Source of the DNA: an uncultured Bacteroidota bacterium
GTDB lineage: Bacteria; Bacteroidota; Bacteroidia; Bacteroidales; WCHB1-69
Length of the DNA: 41,913 bases
NCBI GenBank assembly: GCA_902774175.1
Contig: CACYHG010000036.1
Coordinates: 1-41,913, forward strand
Direction: 5' to 3'
The notes under the pieces are model-generated. The model worked only from the letters and a program-made list of their open reading frames with translations, ran no database searches and was not told the origin of the DNA. Both the position numbers and the translations under genes were made by a program. This document shows, piece after piece, positions 8,818 to 18,068 of the stretch. Positions within the stretch are counted from its first letter, which is position 1; each line of letters starts with the position of its first letter.

Positions 8818-10728
8818 ATGCTGATGCAGCGGAACGGATTGTCAAGGGGAATGGTATTATTTTTATGCCTGGCGTGTCTCCGGGTGGCTGCGCAGGAGCC
8901 TGCTGACAGTTCACGGCGGGAGGTGCCCTCATCATTTATCGGTACCGATTCCAGCGTTGCCCACCGCACCGTCATCAGATATACCCTTTACGACCTTTTC
9001 CCGACAATCTCGGGATGTGCTGAAGCCGACACCTCCGTCACAGGAGCCTACCGGCAGGAGAGCCTGTTGCACGCAAAGGACATATACACCGCAATCGCCA
9101 CAATCGGGCAGGCGCACAAAAGCCTGAACTTCCAGACTGCCATATCGCCGGGGTTCAGTTACAAGACAATGCCATATCCCTGCTACAGGCGCACCCTGGA
9201 GCAATGGCGGCTCAATCGCGTGGACGGGGTATATACCATGCTGCGCTATGAGTGGCGTAACGGGCAGGAGAACTCCTTTGATGTGGAGCATGCCCAACAG
9301 TTGGGGAATTTCCGCTATAACCTGGCTTTCCAGACCCGTCTCTCCGAAGGGGTCTATGTGAACGAAGGGGTTCGCGACGTCAACTTCGGTTTTCATGGTC
9401 TCCAGCGGTCGGACAGCAGCAGGTACGGATTCGATATCTCCTTTATTTATAACCTGTTCTACCTGCATGAGAGCGGAGGCATCGCCAACGATGCGGACTA
9501 TATGGCCAATCTGGAGCCACGCGCCATTTCGGTCAACACACCATCCGCCATGAACAACTACTCCGACAACGATCTCCGTTACCGGCACTGGTTCCACCTC
9601 GGCAACCGCAGGGACAGCAGCCGCAACCTGCTCCCTTCACGTCTGGGTTATCTGACACACCAGTTCCGGATGAAAAGCTTCCGTTCGCTCTATTCGGATA
9701 ACAGCCTTGGCACCGCCGATTCTGTCTCCGGCAGGATAATCCACAACCAGATAGGATGGACCAACCGCGAGCCATCGTCGCTGACCGACCTCGGCACCAC
9801 CTTGTTCCTCGGTGTTTCGCACGACTTCATACGAACAGGTGACACGCTTGACCGGTTGCGCAGTTCCGTAATGGCGCTGCAATCCGGAATGGAAGTCCCG
9901 TTGGGGAGGGCCGGCAGCTGGAACGCCCGGCTGCACTACGCCTTCAGCGGATATAACCGGAACGACCTGCATGTCACAACCGGATATGTTCTGCCGCTCT
10001 TCAGGAAAAGAATACTGAATGATTCAACAGGAGAAATGGAACAGACCCTGCCCAAAGGTTTCCTGAGGGCCGTGCTTAAATACGACATACAGGAACCTGA
10101 CTACTTTTTCCGCCACTATGTTTCCAATGGCATCAGCTGGAACAACACGCTTCAGAAACAGCAGCTGCTCCGGGCGGAGGTGCTGCTTGACTGGAAAGGG
10201 TGTCAGGCCGCATTCCGGAGCTTCAGCCTCGGCAATCATGTATATCTGAACGAACAGCTGAATGTCCGCCAACTGTCGGAACCAATCCATGTGATGCAGG
10301 GGGAACTGCTCCTTCCGTTGCGCTGGAAAGGGTTCGGTGCCGACCTGCACGGCTACCTGCAGCGCAGCAGCAGCGACTCGCTGCACCTGCCCGCATTGGT
10401 CACGCGAAACAGTGTCTTCTACGGCTTCCCGCTTTTCCATCAGGCGGCATATCTGCAGTTCGGCGCGGAAGTCACCTATTTTACCGCATATTATGCGGAC
10501 GGATACCAGCCTTCGATGCAGCAGTTCTATCACCAGAACAGCACTTTGGTTGGCAACGATTTCTATTTGAGCGCCTTCCTAAATGCCCGCATAGAGCATT
10601 TCCATGCCTATTTCGCCTGCGCCAACATCTTGTCCGCAATGGAGGGCTTTTATCCGTTCCAGTTCCCGCACTACCCGGCCAAAGGACTGAATTTCCGTTT
10701 CGGCATCAGCTGGCGGTTCTATGACTAA
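8818..10728 (+). CDS. Putative outer-membrane porin-like beta-barrel protein
   Basis: A 636-residue protein with an N-terminal hydrophobic signal (GMVLFLCLACLRVAAQ, residues 11-26). A long region of beta-strand pattern with many aromatics follows, including DVNFGFHGLQRSDSSRYGFDIS, LHYAFSGYNRNDLHVTTGY, QTRLSEGVYVNEG and AYLQFGAEVTYFTAYY. It ends LNFRFGISWRFYD, an aromatic C-terminal strand. Composition, length and the NPSAMNNYSDNDLRYRHWFH-like central region fit the Bacteroidetes putative porin family, which often lacks a known substrate. Start could be 8818 or 8824 (ATG CTG ATG). It is the last gene of the gatE-gatD-MORN run and is followed by an 83-bp gap before pepD. Confidence 0.75.
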   Translation: MLMQRNGLSRGMVLFLCLACLRVAAQEPADSSRREVPSSFIGTDSSVAHRTVIRYTLYDLFPTISGCAEADTSVTGAYRQESLLHAKDIYTAIATIGQAHKSLNFQTAISPGFSYKTMPYPCYRRTLEQWRLNRVDGVYTMLRYEWRNGQENSFDVEHAQQLGNFRYNLAFQTRLSEGVYVNEGVRDVNFGFHGLQRSDSSRYGFDISFIYNLFYLHESGGIANDADYMANLEPRAISVNTPSAMNNYSDNDLRYRHWFHLGNRRDSSRNLLPSRLGYLTHQFRMKSFRSLYSDNSLGTADSVSGRIIHNQIGWTNREPSSLTDLGTTLFLGVSHDFIRTGDTLDRLRSSVMALQSGMEVPLGRAGSWNARLHYAFSGYNRNDLHVTTGYVLPLFRKRILNDSTGEMEQTLPKGFLRAVLKYDIQEPDYFFRHYVSNGISWNNTLQKQQLLRAEVLLDWKGCQAAFRSFSLGNHVYLNEQLNVRQLSEPIHVMQGELLLPLRWKGFGADLHGYLQRSSSDSLHLPALVTRNSVFYGFPLFHQAAYLQFGAEVTYFTAYYADGYQPSMQQFYHQNSTLVGNDFYLSAFLNARIEHFHAYFACANILSAMEGFYPFQFPHYPAKGLNFRFGISWRFYD

Positions 10729-10811
10729 TACATACATTTTGACACAATAAAGCGGAATTTGTTCCGTTACATTTTTATTATATTTATAAATAACCTTAAA
10801 AAAAGATAAAC

Positions 10812-12272
10812 ATGATTGATTTAAGCAAATTGGACTCCAAACTGGTATGGGAGAACTTCAAACAGATCTGCGCCATCCCACATCCCTCCAAACATGAGGG
10901 GAAAATCACCGCCTTCCTGATGCAGTGGGCAAAGGAACACAATGTTGAGGCACGTCAGGATGCTATCGGCAACATCATCATGCGGAAGCCTGCCACACCG
11001 GGCATGGAAAACCGCAAGATGGCCATCCTGCAAGGACACATTGACATGGTTCCGCAGAAAAACTCGGACAAAAAGCATGACTTCCTGACCGACCCCATCG
11101 AAATGAGGGTGTGCGAGGACGGCTGGGTTCGCGCCAACGGCACCACCCTGGGTGCTGATGACGGAATAGGCGTGGCCGCAGCCATGAGCGTGATGCAGTC
11201 CGACAATCTGGTGCACGGACCGCTTGAGGCCCTCATCACCGTGGACGAGGAGACCGGCATGACCGGAGCCTCCAACCTGAAGGCCGGAGAGCTGGAGGGC
11301 GACATTTTCCTGAACATGGACTCCGAGACGGAGGGCGAACTCTACGTCGGTTGCGCCGGCGGCCTGGACGCCACCATTGAAGTCCCCTACAAGCTCACCG
11401 CGACACCCGCCGGCATGAAGGGCTACCACATTGAATTCACCGGCTTCAAGGGCGGACATTCCGGCATGGACATCGACCTGGGACGCGCCAACACCAACAA
11501 GCTGATGAACCGCCTGCTCTACAAGGCCACTGCGGAATGCGGAATGCGCCTGACCGACATCAACGGCGGCAGCCTGCGCAACGCCATCCCGAGGGAGGCC
11601 TTTGCAACCGTGGCCGTGCCTGCCGACAAGGCAGCCGCTTTTGAAGCGTTGGTCGCACATTTCACCGCCACAGTGAAGAACGAGTTCGCCGCCACCGAAC
11701 CGGAGGGGAGCATCGTTGCCAAGGCGGTTGAGGCCCCTGCACAGGTTATGGAACTTGCCTGCCAGAAGAACATCATCAACACGGTGTATGCCATGCCGAA
11801 CGGCGTGCTCCGAATGAGCGACAGCATGAAGGGGCTGGTGGAGACCTCCTCCAACCTCGCAATCGTGAAATCCGAAAACGGGATTGTCACCATCATGTGC
11901 CTGCTGCGCAGCTCGGTTGACAGCGCAAAAGAGGCCGTGGGCGAACGCATGACCGCCGTTGCGGAGATGGCCGGTGCAAAAATCAGCCTGACCGGTGCCT
12001 ATCCTGGCTGGAAACCAAACATGGAATCCCCGATTCTAAAGACCATGATGGCCACCTACAAGAAACTTTTCGGCAAGGAGCCTGAAATCAAGGCCATCCA
12101 CGCCGGACTGGAATGCGGCCTGCTGGGCGGCGTATATCCCAACTGGGACATGATCTCCTTCGGCCCGACCATCATGCACCCGCACTCTCCCGATGAGAAG
12201 GTTAACATTGAGAGCGTTGACCGCTTCTGGAAGTTCCTGGTGGAGACATTAGCCAACATTCCGGTGAAATAA
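10812..12272 (+). CDS. pepD: Aminoacyl-histidine dipeptidase (PepD, M20C)
   Basis: A cytoplasmic di-zinc dipeptidase that cleaves Xaa-His dipeptides such as carnosine and some other dipeptides. The 486-residue length equals the E. coli enzyme. Metal and catalytic residues are visible: QGHIDMV (His76, with Asp78 supporting it), GADDGIG (Asp116), DEETGM (catalytic Glu146 and ligand Glu147), NMDSETEGE (Asp170), and IMHPHSPDE near the end (His458). The lid-domain region lies between, with GGHSGMDIDLGRANTNKLMNR. There is no signal peptide. The ATG at 10812 is preceded by an A-rich stretch (AAAAAAAGATAAAC). It appears to be a single-gene unit; a hairpin at 12296-12320 follows. Confidence 0.95.
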   Translation: MIDLSKLDSKLVWENFKQICAIPHPSKHEGKITAFLMQWAKEHNVEARQDAIGNIIMRKPATPGMENRKMAILQGHIDMVPQKNSDKKHDFLTDPIEMRVCEDGWVRANGTTLGADDGIGVAAAMSVMQSDNLVHGPLEALITVDEETGMTGASNLKAGELEGDIFLNMDSETEGELYVGCAGGLDATIEVPYKLTATPAGMKGYHIEFTGFKGGHSGMDIDLGRANTNKLMNRLLYKATAECGMRLTDINGGSLRNAIPREAFATVAVPADKAAAFEALVAHFTATVKNEFAATEPEGSIVAKAVEAPAQVMELACQKNIINTVYAMPNGVLRMSDSMKGLVETSSNLAIVKSENGIVTIMCLLRSSVDSAKEAVGERMTAVAEMAGAKISLTGAYPGWKPNMESPILKTMMATYKKLFGKEPEIKAIHAGLECGLLGGVYPNWDMISFGPTIMHPHSPDEKVNIESVDRFWKFLVETLANIPVK

Positions 12273-12295
12273 CCTTTTAACACCACCTGCCCGCA

Positions 12296-12320
12296 CCTCT
12301 CCCGACACTGTCGGGAGAGG
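12296..12320 (+). terminator. Perfect GC-rich hairpin after pepD, no T-run
   Basis: CCTCTCCCGA (12296-12305) and TCGGGAGAGG (12311-12320) pair perfectly around CACTG. No U-tract follows; the next bases are CTGCAAAGC. It sits 24 bp after the pepD stop and 19 bp before the next ATG. It could be a weak terminator, an mRNA-stabilising 3' end or a processing site. Confidence 0.4.
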
Positions 12321-12339
12321 CTGCAAAGCAGGACAAACC

Positions 12340-12810
12340 ATGCGAAAGAACTTTTTATACCTTCTGCTGCTCTGTATCCTTACGGCCACCCTCCCCTCCT
12401 GCCAGAAATATGAGGACGGGCCGAAAATCAGTTTCCGCAAGGCGGAGAACCGCATACGTGGTATATGGGAACTGAGTTCGGTTTACAAGAACGGCGAAAA
12501 AACCACCACGGAGACACCCAGCGATGTGGAATCTCCGGACGGCACCTGGGAACTTTACAAATCCGGGACCGTACTCATAACCTATTACCAGAACAATTCC
12601 CTACTCAAAAGCAACGGTTCATGGGAATTCGAGGATGACAAGACAATCCTGAACACTACCTTCACCTCCCGTTACGCGGTGGTCTCCAGAAAATATAAAA
12701 TCATGCGGCTCACCCAAAAGGAGATGAAGCTCCAGTATACGGATGCCCAAGGGGTGCAGTGGGTGCTGAATTTTTCAATAATACAAACCTTTGCCGACTA
12801 TGAATTTTAG
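12340..12810 (+). CDS. Lipocalin-like SPII lipoprotein
   Basis: A 156-residue lipoprotein with signal sequence MRKNFLYLLLLCILTATLPSC; the lipobox LPSC places the lipidated Cys at residue 21. After it, IRGIWELSSVYKNGEKTT and DGTWELYKSGTVLITYY resemble the lipocalin-like domain of Bacteroidetes lipoproteins (G-x-W near the start, then strands). WEFEDDKTIL and LTQKEMKLQYTD continue the strand pattern. Ligand is unknown. Its stop overlaps the start of the ClC gene by 11 bases, suggesting coupled translation. Whether it works with the channel cannot be told from the sequence. Confidence 0.72.
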   Translation: MRKNFLYLLLLCILTATLPSCQKYEDGPKISFRKAENRIRGIWELSSVYKNGEKTTTETPSDVESPDGTWELYKSGTVLITYYQNNSLLKSNGSWEFEDDKTILNTTFTSRYAVVSRKYKIMRLTQKEMKLQYTDAQGVQWVLNFSIIQTFADYEF

Positions 12811-14578
12811 CACCAAATTCCGGCAATCAGGCAACCGGCTGCTTTCGCGGATTCCGGAGCAGAACATCGTGATGGTGCTGAGTATGATGGTGGGCATTAT
12901 CTCCTCCTTGGCCGCGGTGGTGCTGAAAAACTCTGTGTTCTACACACACCGGCTGCTGCAGGACGCCTTCCCCAACAATGAATTCAACTACCTATACCTG
13001 GCCTTCCCCATCATCGGCATAACGCTGACGGTGCTGTTCATCCGATTTTTTGTAAAGGATGACCTGAGCCACGGGGTGACAAAAATATTGTATGCCATCG
13101 GACGGAAAAACGGACACATAAAACGGCATCATACATATTCCTCGCTAGTCAGCAGTACTTTGACTGTCGGGTTCGGAGGCTCTGTAGGACTGGAGGCCCC
13201 GATTGCACTGACAGGCTCGGCCATCGGCTCACAGTTAGGCTCCTTTTTCCATCTGAACAACAAATCGCTGATCCTGCTCACCGCCTGCGGCACCTCCGCT
13301 GCGGTGGCGGCCATCTTCAACGCGCCGATTGCGGGCATGCTCTTCGCCATCGAGATATTGATGCTCGACATGACCGCCTCCTCGCTACTGCCGCTGTTAG
13401 TCTCGGTGGTGACGGCCACCTCCTTCTCCTATCTGTTTTTAGGGAAGGACATCATGTTCAACGAAATTCCATCCGATCTGGACTATGCCATGAAAAATCT
13501 GGTGTGGTACATAATTCTGGGTGTGCTCACCGGCCTCATGTCCCTCTATTTCGTCCGCACCAACGACTGGGTTAGCCGCTCCTTCAGAAGGGTGCGGAAA
13601 CCGGTGTTCAAAATACTCTTCGGCGGCACCATCCTGAGCCTGCTGATTTTTGTCTTCCCCACCTTTTTCGGTGAAGGTTACGACATGCTGGCCAGCATCA
13701 TGAACGGCAAGGGGAACGTGGTTTTCAACAACAGCCCGCTCTATATGTTCCAGTTCAGCGACATCACGCTGCTGCTTTTCCTGCTGGCCCTGCTGCTGCT
13801 CAAGCCATTCGCCACCGCCTTCACCAATGCGGCGGGCGGAATCGGAGGTGTGTTCGCCCCGTCGCTTTTTGTGGGCGGAGTGACCGGATTCATCCTGATC
13901 ACCTTCTGCAACCGTTTTCTCGGCCTGGACCTTTCGGTCATCAATTTCACGCTGGCGGGCATGGCGGGCGTGATGGGCAGCATCATGAAGGCTCCGCTGA
14001 TGGCCATCTTCCTCATCGCGGAGATCTCCGGCGGCTACCAGCTGCTCATACCCTTGATATTATGCACCGTATCATCATATATCCTGTTCTATTCCTTTGA
14101 GAAATATTCGGTCTATACCAAACCTTTAGCCCAACAGGGCGACCTTATCACCCACGACAAGAACAAGCAGGCACTGACCCAGCTGAAAGTGACGGATTTC
14201 ATTTCCGACGATTTCCAATGCGTACCACCCGACGCCACCCTGTTTGACCTGACAAAGGTCATTGAAAAGTCGAAGCGGAACATCTTCCCGATGGTGGACG
14301 GGAAAGGCATTTTCTACGGGCTGGTAATCCTGGATGATGTCCGGCATCTGATCTTTCATCCGGAAAACTATGACAAACCTGTAGATGAGTACGCCTTTGT
14401 CCCCAAGGAATCCATCCATCCGGAGGAGTCGATGTTCAGCGTGGTCCGGAAATTCGAAACCTCCGGCAACTATAACATCCCGGTGGTGGACGAACAGGGA
14501 AGATACCACGGCTTCATCTCCCGCGCCAATGTCTATACAAAGTATCGGGAATACATTGAAGAGATTTCAGAAGACTAA
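12800..14578 (+). CDS. ClC-family chloride channel/transporter with two CBS domains
   Basis: A 592-residue inner-membrane anion channel or Cl-/H+ exchanger. About ten or more hydrophobic segments span residues 20-440. Selectivity-filter motifs are GGSVGLEAPIALTGSAIG (the GREGP position reads GLEAP, gating Glu132 kept) and GIGGVFAPSLFVGG (GxFxP). GTSAAVAAIFNAPIAGMLFA is also typical. Two cytoplasmic CBS domains follow: about 464-520 (FISDDFQCVPPDATLFDL, GLVILDDV) and about 530-590 (SIHPEESMFSVVRKF, IPVVDEQGRYHGFISR). CBS pairs usually bind adenine nucleotides. ATG at 12800 is chosen over an in-frame TTG at 12791; it lies inside the 3' end of the lipoprotein gene. Channel versus exchanger mode is uncertain because the internal proton Glu could not be aligned by eye. 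Confidence 0.9.
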   Translation: MNFSTKFRQSGNRLLSRIPEQNIVMVLSMMVGIISSLAAVVLKNSVFYTHRLLQDAFPNNEFNYLYLAFPIIGITLTVLFIRFFVKDDLSHGVTKILYAIGRKNGHIKRHHTYSSLVSSTLTVGFGGSVGLEAPIALTGSAIGSQLGSFFHLNNKSLILLTACGTSAAVAAIFNAPIAGMLFAIEILMLDMTASSLLPLLVSVVTATSFSYLFLGKDIMFNEIPSDLDYAMKNLVWYIILGVLTGLMSLYFVRTNDWVSRSFRRVRKPVFKILFGGTILSLLIFVFPTFFGEGYDMLASIMNGKGNVVFNNSPLYMFQFSDITLLLFLLALLLLKPFATAFTNAAGGIGGVFAPSLFVGGVTGFILITFCNRFLGLDLSVINFTLAGMAGVMGSIMKAPLMAIFLIAEISGGYQLLIPLILCTVSSYILFYSFEKYSVYTKPLAQQGDLITHDKNKQALTQLKVTDFISDDFQCVPPDATLFDLTKVIEKSKRNIFPMVDGKGIFYGLVILDDVRHLIFHPENYDKPVDEYAFVPKESIHPEESMFSVVRKFETSGNYNIPVVDEQGRYHGFISRANVYTKYREYIEEISED

Positions 14579-14594
14579 CTTGAAAAACAATATC

Positions 14595-17216
14595 ATGAGA
14601 ATATCATCCCACCTTTTGCGCGGATTGGCCGCCCTGCTGCTGGCACTGCTGCTCCGCCCCGCCCAGGCGCAACGCAGCTTCTGCCTGGATTCCAAAATAA
14701 GCCATAACGGGAAACAGGAATGGCTGACCCTGCCGCAAAGCGAACTGAAGGAGAAACCTGAGACGATGTCGCTCCCCGGCTTTTCGACCGAAGGCTGGCT
14801 GCCCGCCATCGTGCCCGGTACGGTGCTGAACACCGATGTATATAACGGCAAGGTGCCGGAACCCTACTACGGGCTGAACAACAAGGTGCAGAAGGGGCTG
14901 ATTCCGGACATATCGCAGGTGGGGCGCGACTACTACACCCGCTGGTTCCGCACCGAATTTGAGATTCCCGCCGACTACGCCGGCAAACAGATCTGGCTCC
15001 AGTTCGACGGCATCAACTACCATGCGGAGGTTTGGGTGAACGGCAACCTGCTCAGCTCCATCCACGGGATGTTCGTGCAGGATTACATCAACATCACCGA
15101 CTTTGTGAAACCGGGCGAAAAGGCGGCCTTGGCGGTGAAGGTGATACCGGTGGATGTCCCCGGCACCTGGAAAAAGAAGGACTGGGGCGCATTCAAGGAG
15201 TTCCACAACGGCGGCGACGGCAACATCGGACTGAACACCACCATGCTGATGAGCATCGGCTGGGACTTCACCTTCATGGACGGTATCCGCGACCGCAACA
15301 CCGGCATCTGGCGCAGCGTCTATCTGTACGCCACGGGCGATGTGGCGCTCCGCCATCCCTTTGTGAAATCCGAACTGCGCCATCCTGATTACGGGCAGGC
15401 CTCCGAAACCGTCTCGGTGGAGGTGGTCAATCCCACCTTTGAAGCGGTGGAATGCGAAGTGAAAGGAAGCATCGGCGGGGATATCCATTTTTCAAAAAAG
15501 GTGCGGGTGGAGCGCGGCTGCACGGAAGAGGTCATATTCACCCCCGAGGAGTTCAGCCAGCTGGTGATAGAGCATCCCAGACTTTGGTGGCCGGTGAACA
15601 AGGGGCCGCAGAACCTTTACGACCTGCAAATGACAGTCTCTATCAACGGAATGGTTTGTGACGAAAAATACATCCGTTTCGGCATACGTGAAATTACCTC
15701 CGACACAAACACCCCCGACCATTCGCGGCGTTTTTATGTGAACGGCAGGCCCATCTTTATCCGCGGCACCAACTGGATTCCGGAGGCGATGCTTCGCTCT
15801 GACGACGCACGGACGGAGGCGGAACTGCGCTACACCCGCCAGTGCGGCATCAACCTGATCCGTTTTTGGGGCGGCGGCATTGCCGAATCGGACCGCTTTT
15901 ACGAACTGTGCGACAAATACGGCCTGCTCATCTGGCAGGAGTTCTGGATGACCGGCGACACCCGTCACCCGCAGGACAAGGGACTATATATGAACAACGT
16001 GGAATCGACGGTCAAGCGCATCCGCAACCACCCCTCGGTGGCCTATTACGTCTGCTCCAACGAGAGCACGGAGATGCCGGGGATGAGGGAGATGCTGGCC
16101 AAACTGGACGGCACCCGTGGCTACCAGATGCAGTCGGAGTGCGACGGCATCCATGACGGCAGCCCCTACAAGCAGGTGAATCCGATGCGGCACTATGAGA
16201 ACACCGCCTCCGACCGTGGCAGCCGCATCGACGGCTTCAACCCGGAATACGGCGCTCCGGTGCTTCCCTTAGTGGAATCGCTCCGCCTGATGATGGACGA
16301 GAAGGATTTGTGGCCCATCAACCGCGAGGTGTGGGACTACCACGACGGCAACGGCTTTTCACAGGTGAGCACCCTCTACAAACAGATGACCGACGAGTAC
16401 GGCACCTCAAACTCCATTGAGGAGTTCTCGAAAAGGGCCCAGCTGGTGGCCGCCGTCAACTCGCATTCAATCTGGGAGTGCTGGAACTACAACAAGTTCG
16501 GCTATGGCGACCGCTGGTGCTCCGGCCTGCTCTTCTGGTTCCACAACAGTCCGGTGCCGCAGGTGTGCGGACACATCTACGACTGGTATCTGGAGCCGAC
16601 CGCCGCACTCTACCATACCGCCAACGCCTTGGAACCGGTTCATGTCCAGTACGACTTCCTGAAAAACACGGTCTCAGTGGTGAACGACTATTACACCGCC
16701 TTTGAAGGCGGCAGTGTCACAGCCACGGTGTATGACCTAAACAGCCGCAAGGTGTGGGAAAGGCGCGTGGACAACCTCCGCGTGCCGGAGGACGGTGTGG
16801 CCAACGACGTGATGACAGTTGATTTTTCCCAGGCAGCCACCGATGTGCAGTTTCTGAAGCTGCGGCTGACCGATGCCGACGGCAAGAGCGTCTCCGAGAA
16901 TTTCTACTGGCGTTCCAACAGCAAGTATGAAGGCAAGAATACCCTTACCGGCCCCTGCACCGCCGGTTTCCAACAGCTGAACAGCATGAAGCAGGCATCG
17001 CTGAAATGCAGCGTCAGGGCGGTCCCACAGAAGGCTCCCTGCTTTTTGGTGGAGGTGACAATCCGGAACAATAGCAAGAGTATCGCCTTCTTCAACCAGC
17101 TGCACCTGCTGGACGAAAACAGACAACCTCGGTGTACCCAACCGCCAGACATCGGCAAACGGCTGTTACCTGAAGGTCAGCGGCTGGAATGTGCCGGAGC
17201 AGGTCATAAAGGTTAA
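14595..17216 (+). CDS. GH2 glycoside hydrolase (beta-mannosidase / exo-glucosaminidase-like), 3' frameshift likely
   Basis: An exported glycoside hydrolase of family 2. The signal peptide is MRISSHLLRGLAALLLALLL...AQAQ (residues 1-24). A sugar-binding jelly-roll domain follows (YTRWFRTEFEIP, GINYHAEVWVNG), then Ig-like and TIM-barrel domains. The barrel shows RGTNWIPEAML, LIRFWGGGIAESDRFYELCD, VCSNES (acid/base Glu490) and FNPEYGAPV (candidate nucleophile Glu551). The WGGG and NES spacing resembles exo-beta-D-glucosaminidase and mannosylglycoprotein endo-beta-mannosidase members more than LacZ. ATG at 14595 directly precedes the signal peptide. The encoded tail (after LLDEN) loses family character. 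In another frame, 17121-17220 reads ...GCYLKVSGWNVPEQVIKVK and stops at 17220, a plausible original C-terminus. A small deletion with frameshift near 17118 is inferred. The substrate is unproven. Confidence 0.82.
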   Translation: MRISSHLLRGLAALLLALLLRPAQAQRSFCLDSKISHNGKQEWLTLPQSELKEKPETMSLPGFSTEGWLPAIVPGTVLNTDVYNGKVPEPYYGLNNKVQKGLIPDISQVGRDYYTRWFRTEFEIPADYAGKQIWLQFDGINYHAEVWVNGNLLSSIHGMFVQDYINITDFVKPGEKAALAVKVIPVDVPGTWKKKDWGAFKEFHNGGDGNIGLNTTMLMSIGWDFTFMDGIRDRNTGIWRSVYLYATGDVALRHPFVKSELRHPDYGQASETVSVEVVNPTFEAVECEVKGSIGGDIHFSKKVRVERGCTEEVIFTPEEFSQLVIEHPRLWWPVNKGPQNLYDLQMTVSINGMVCDEKYIRFGIREITSDTNTPDHSRRFYVNGRPIFIRGTNWIPEAMLRSDDARTEAELRYTRQCGINLIRFWGGGIAESDRFYELCDKYGLLIWQEFWMTGDTRHPQDKGLYMNNVESTVKRIRNHPSVAYYVCSNESTEMPGMREMLAKLDGTRGYQMQSECDGIHDGSPYKQVNPMRHYENTASDRGSRIDGFNPEYGAPVLPLVESLRLMMDEKDLWPINREVWDYHDGNGFSQVSTLYKQMTDEYGTSNSIEEFSKRAQLVAAVNSHSIWECWNYNKFGYGDRWCSGLLFWFHNSPVPQVCGHIYDWYLEPTAALYHTANALEPVHVQYDFLKNTVSVVNDYYTAFEGGSVTATVYDLNSRKVWERRVDNLRVPEDGVANDVMTVDFSQAATDVQFLKLRLTDADGKSVSENFYWRSNSKYEGKNTLTGPCTAGFQQLNSMKQASLKCSVRAVPQKAPCFLVEVTIRNNSKSIAFFNQLHLLDENRQPRCTQPPDIGKRLLPEGQRLECAGAGHKG

Positions 17217-17223
17217 ATAATGC

Positions 17224-17246
17224 AGGGATGAATGTACATCGTCCCT
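17224..17246. repeat. Intergenic palindrome between convergent genes (REP-like)
   Basis: AGGGATGA (17224-17231) pairs with TCGTCCCT (17239-17246), one wobble, 7-nt loop. On the minus strand it begins GGTAGGGACGATGTACA. It lies between the GH2 gene and the convergent membrane-protein gene and includes part of the latter's stop, so it probably acts as a shared 3' end. It shares the TAGRGRCG arm start with palindromes at 27137-27166 and 40321-40354. Confidence 0.55.
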
Positions 17247-18039
17247 ACCGGATGGCCGCCTGTTTTTTCCTGTAGCGGTAGCTCACCGTGGCAAACACGA
17301 TTATCACAGGTATGAAAAAGTAGATGTATCCCTCGATGCATTCGATGACCAGCATGGTGACGGCCCCGATGCCGATGAGGAAGCAGACGGCCGCCAGCAG
17401 GCAGCGCATAACCTTGTGGGTACGGGTAATGTCAACCACAAACTTGATGAGGGTCAGCAGCACAATCAGCAGCTGGTAGGCGAGCATGATCCACACGCCG
17501 GCGATAGGTGCGAACTCGTCAACCACACCTGCGACCGTAGCCCCGAAAAGCATCACAAAGAAAAATATCTGCCACTCCCGCCATTGCTTCTCCTCCATGC
17601 CCATGCTGTCGCATAGATTGGCCAGCAGCTGCATCAGTCCCGTCTTGAAGTAATAGACGGTATAGGTGAGCAGCACCACCCCGATGACGGACCATGCGAC
17701 ACCGACAATGCTGCGCTGGCAGAACCAGCCGATGCATATTTCTTTGCGCCGCAGCTGAATATCCTCAAACAGCGGCAGGTCGTCTGAGAAGCAGTAGTAG
17801 TAGGTGGCCACGACGGCCACTCCCGCCAGGATGTAAAGCAGGGGATAGAGCGTGCGCCGCTCCTTATAGTATATCTGATGGGTGGTTATGTGCATCCCTA
17901 TAGCCAGCAGAAACAGCAGGACCGGAATCACAATCGGGTGAAGGCCCAACGGGTTGCCATGGTGCAGGCCAAGCAATTCCGGGATGTTTGTCATCGGCGC
18001 ATTGGCGTTGATGTAATCTGAAAGTGACTGTAAGATCAT
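17245..18039 (-). CDS. Unrecognised multi-pass membrane protein
   Basis: A 264-residue hydrophobic protein I cannot assign to a family. Membrane-span-like segments include PIVIPVLLFLLAIGM, LYPLLYILAGVAVVATYYY, SIVGVAWSVIGVVLLTYTV, IFFFVMLFGATVAGVV, VWIMLAYQLLIVLLTLIKF, CLLAAVCFLIGIGAVTMLVI and YIYFFIPVIIVFATVSY, about seven in all. The C-terminus is basic (RYRKKQAAIR) and probably cytoplasmic. No catalytic motif is evident. Its start at 18039 has a weak leader. It is convergent with the GH2 gene and 29 bp downstream of a lipoprotein gene on the same strand, so the two may be co-transcribed. Function is unknown. Confidence 0.65.
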   Translation of the reverse strand: MILQSLSDYINANAPMTNIPELLGLHHGNPLGLHPIVIPVLLFLLAIGMHITTHQIYYKERRTLYPLLYILAGVAVVATYYYCFSDDLPLFEDIQLRRKEICIGWFCQRSIVGVAWSVIGVVLLTYTVYYFKTGLMQLLANLCDSMGMEEKQWREWQIFFFVMLFGATVAGVVDEFAPIAGVWIMLAYQLLIVLLTLIKFVVDITRTHKVMRCLLAAVCFLIGIGAVTMLVIECIEGYIYFFIPVIIVFATVSYRYRKKQAAIR

Positions 18040-18068
18040 AATGTTTTTATGGTATTAATAGTTGATTG

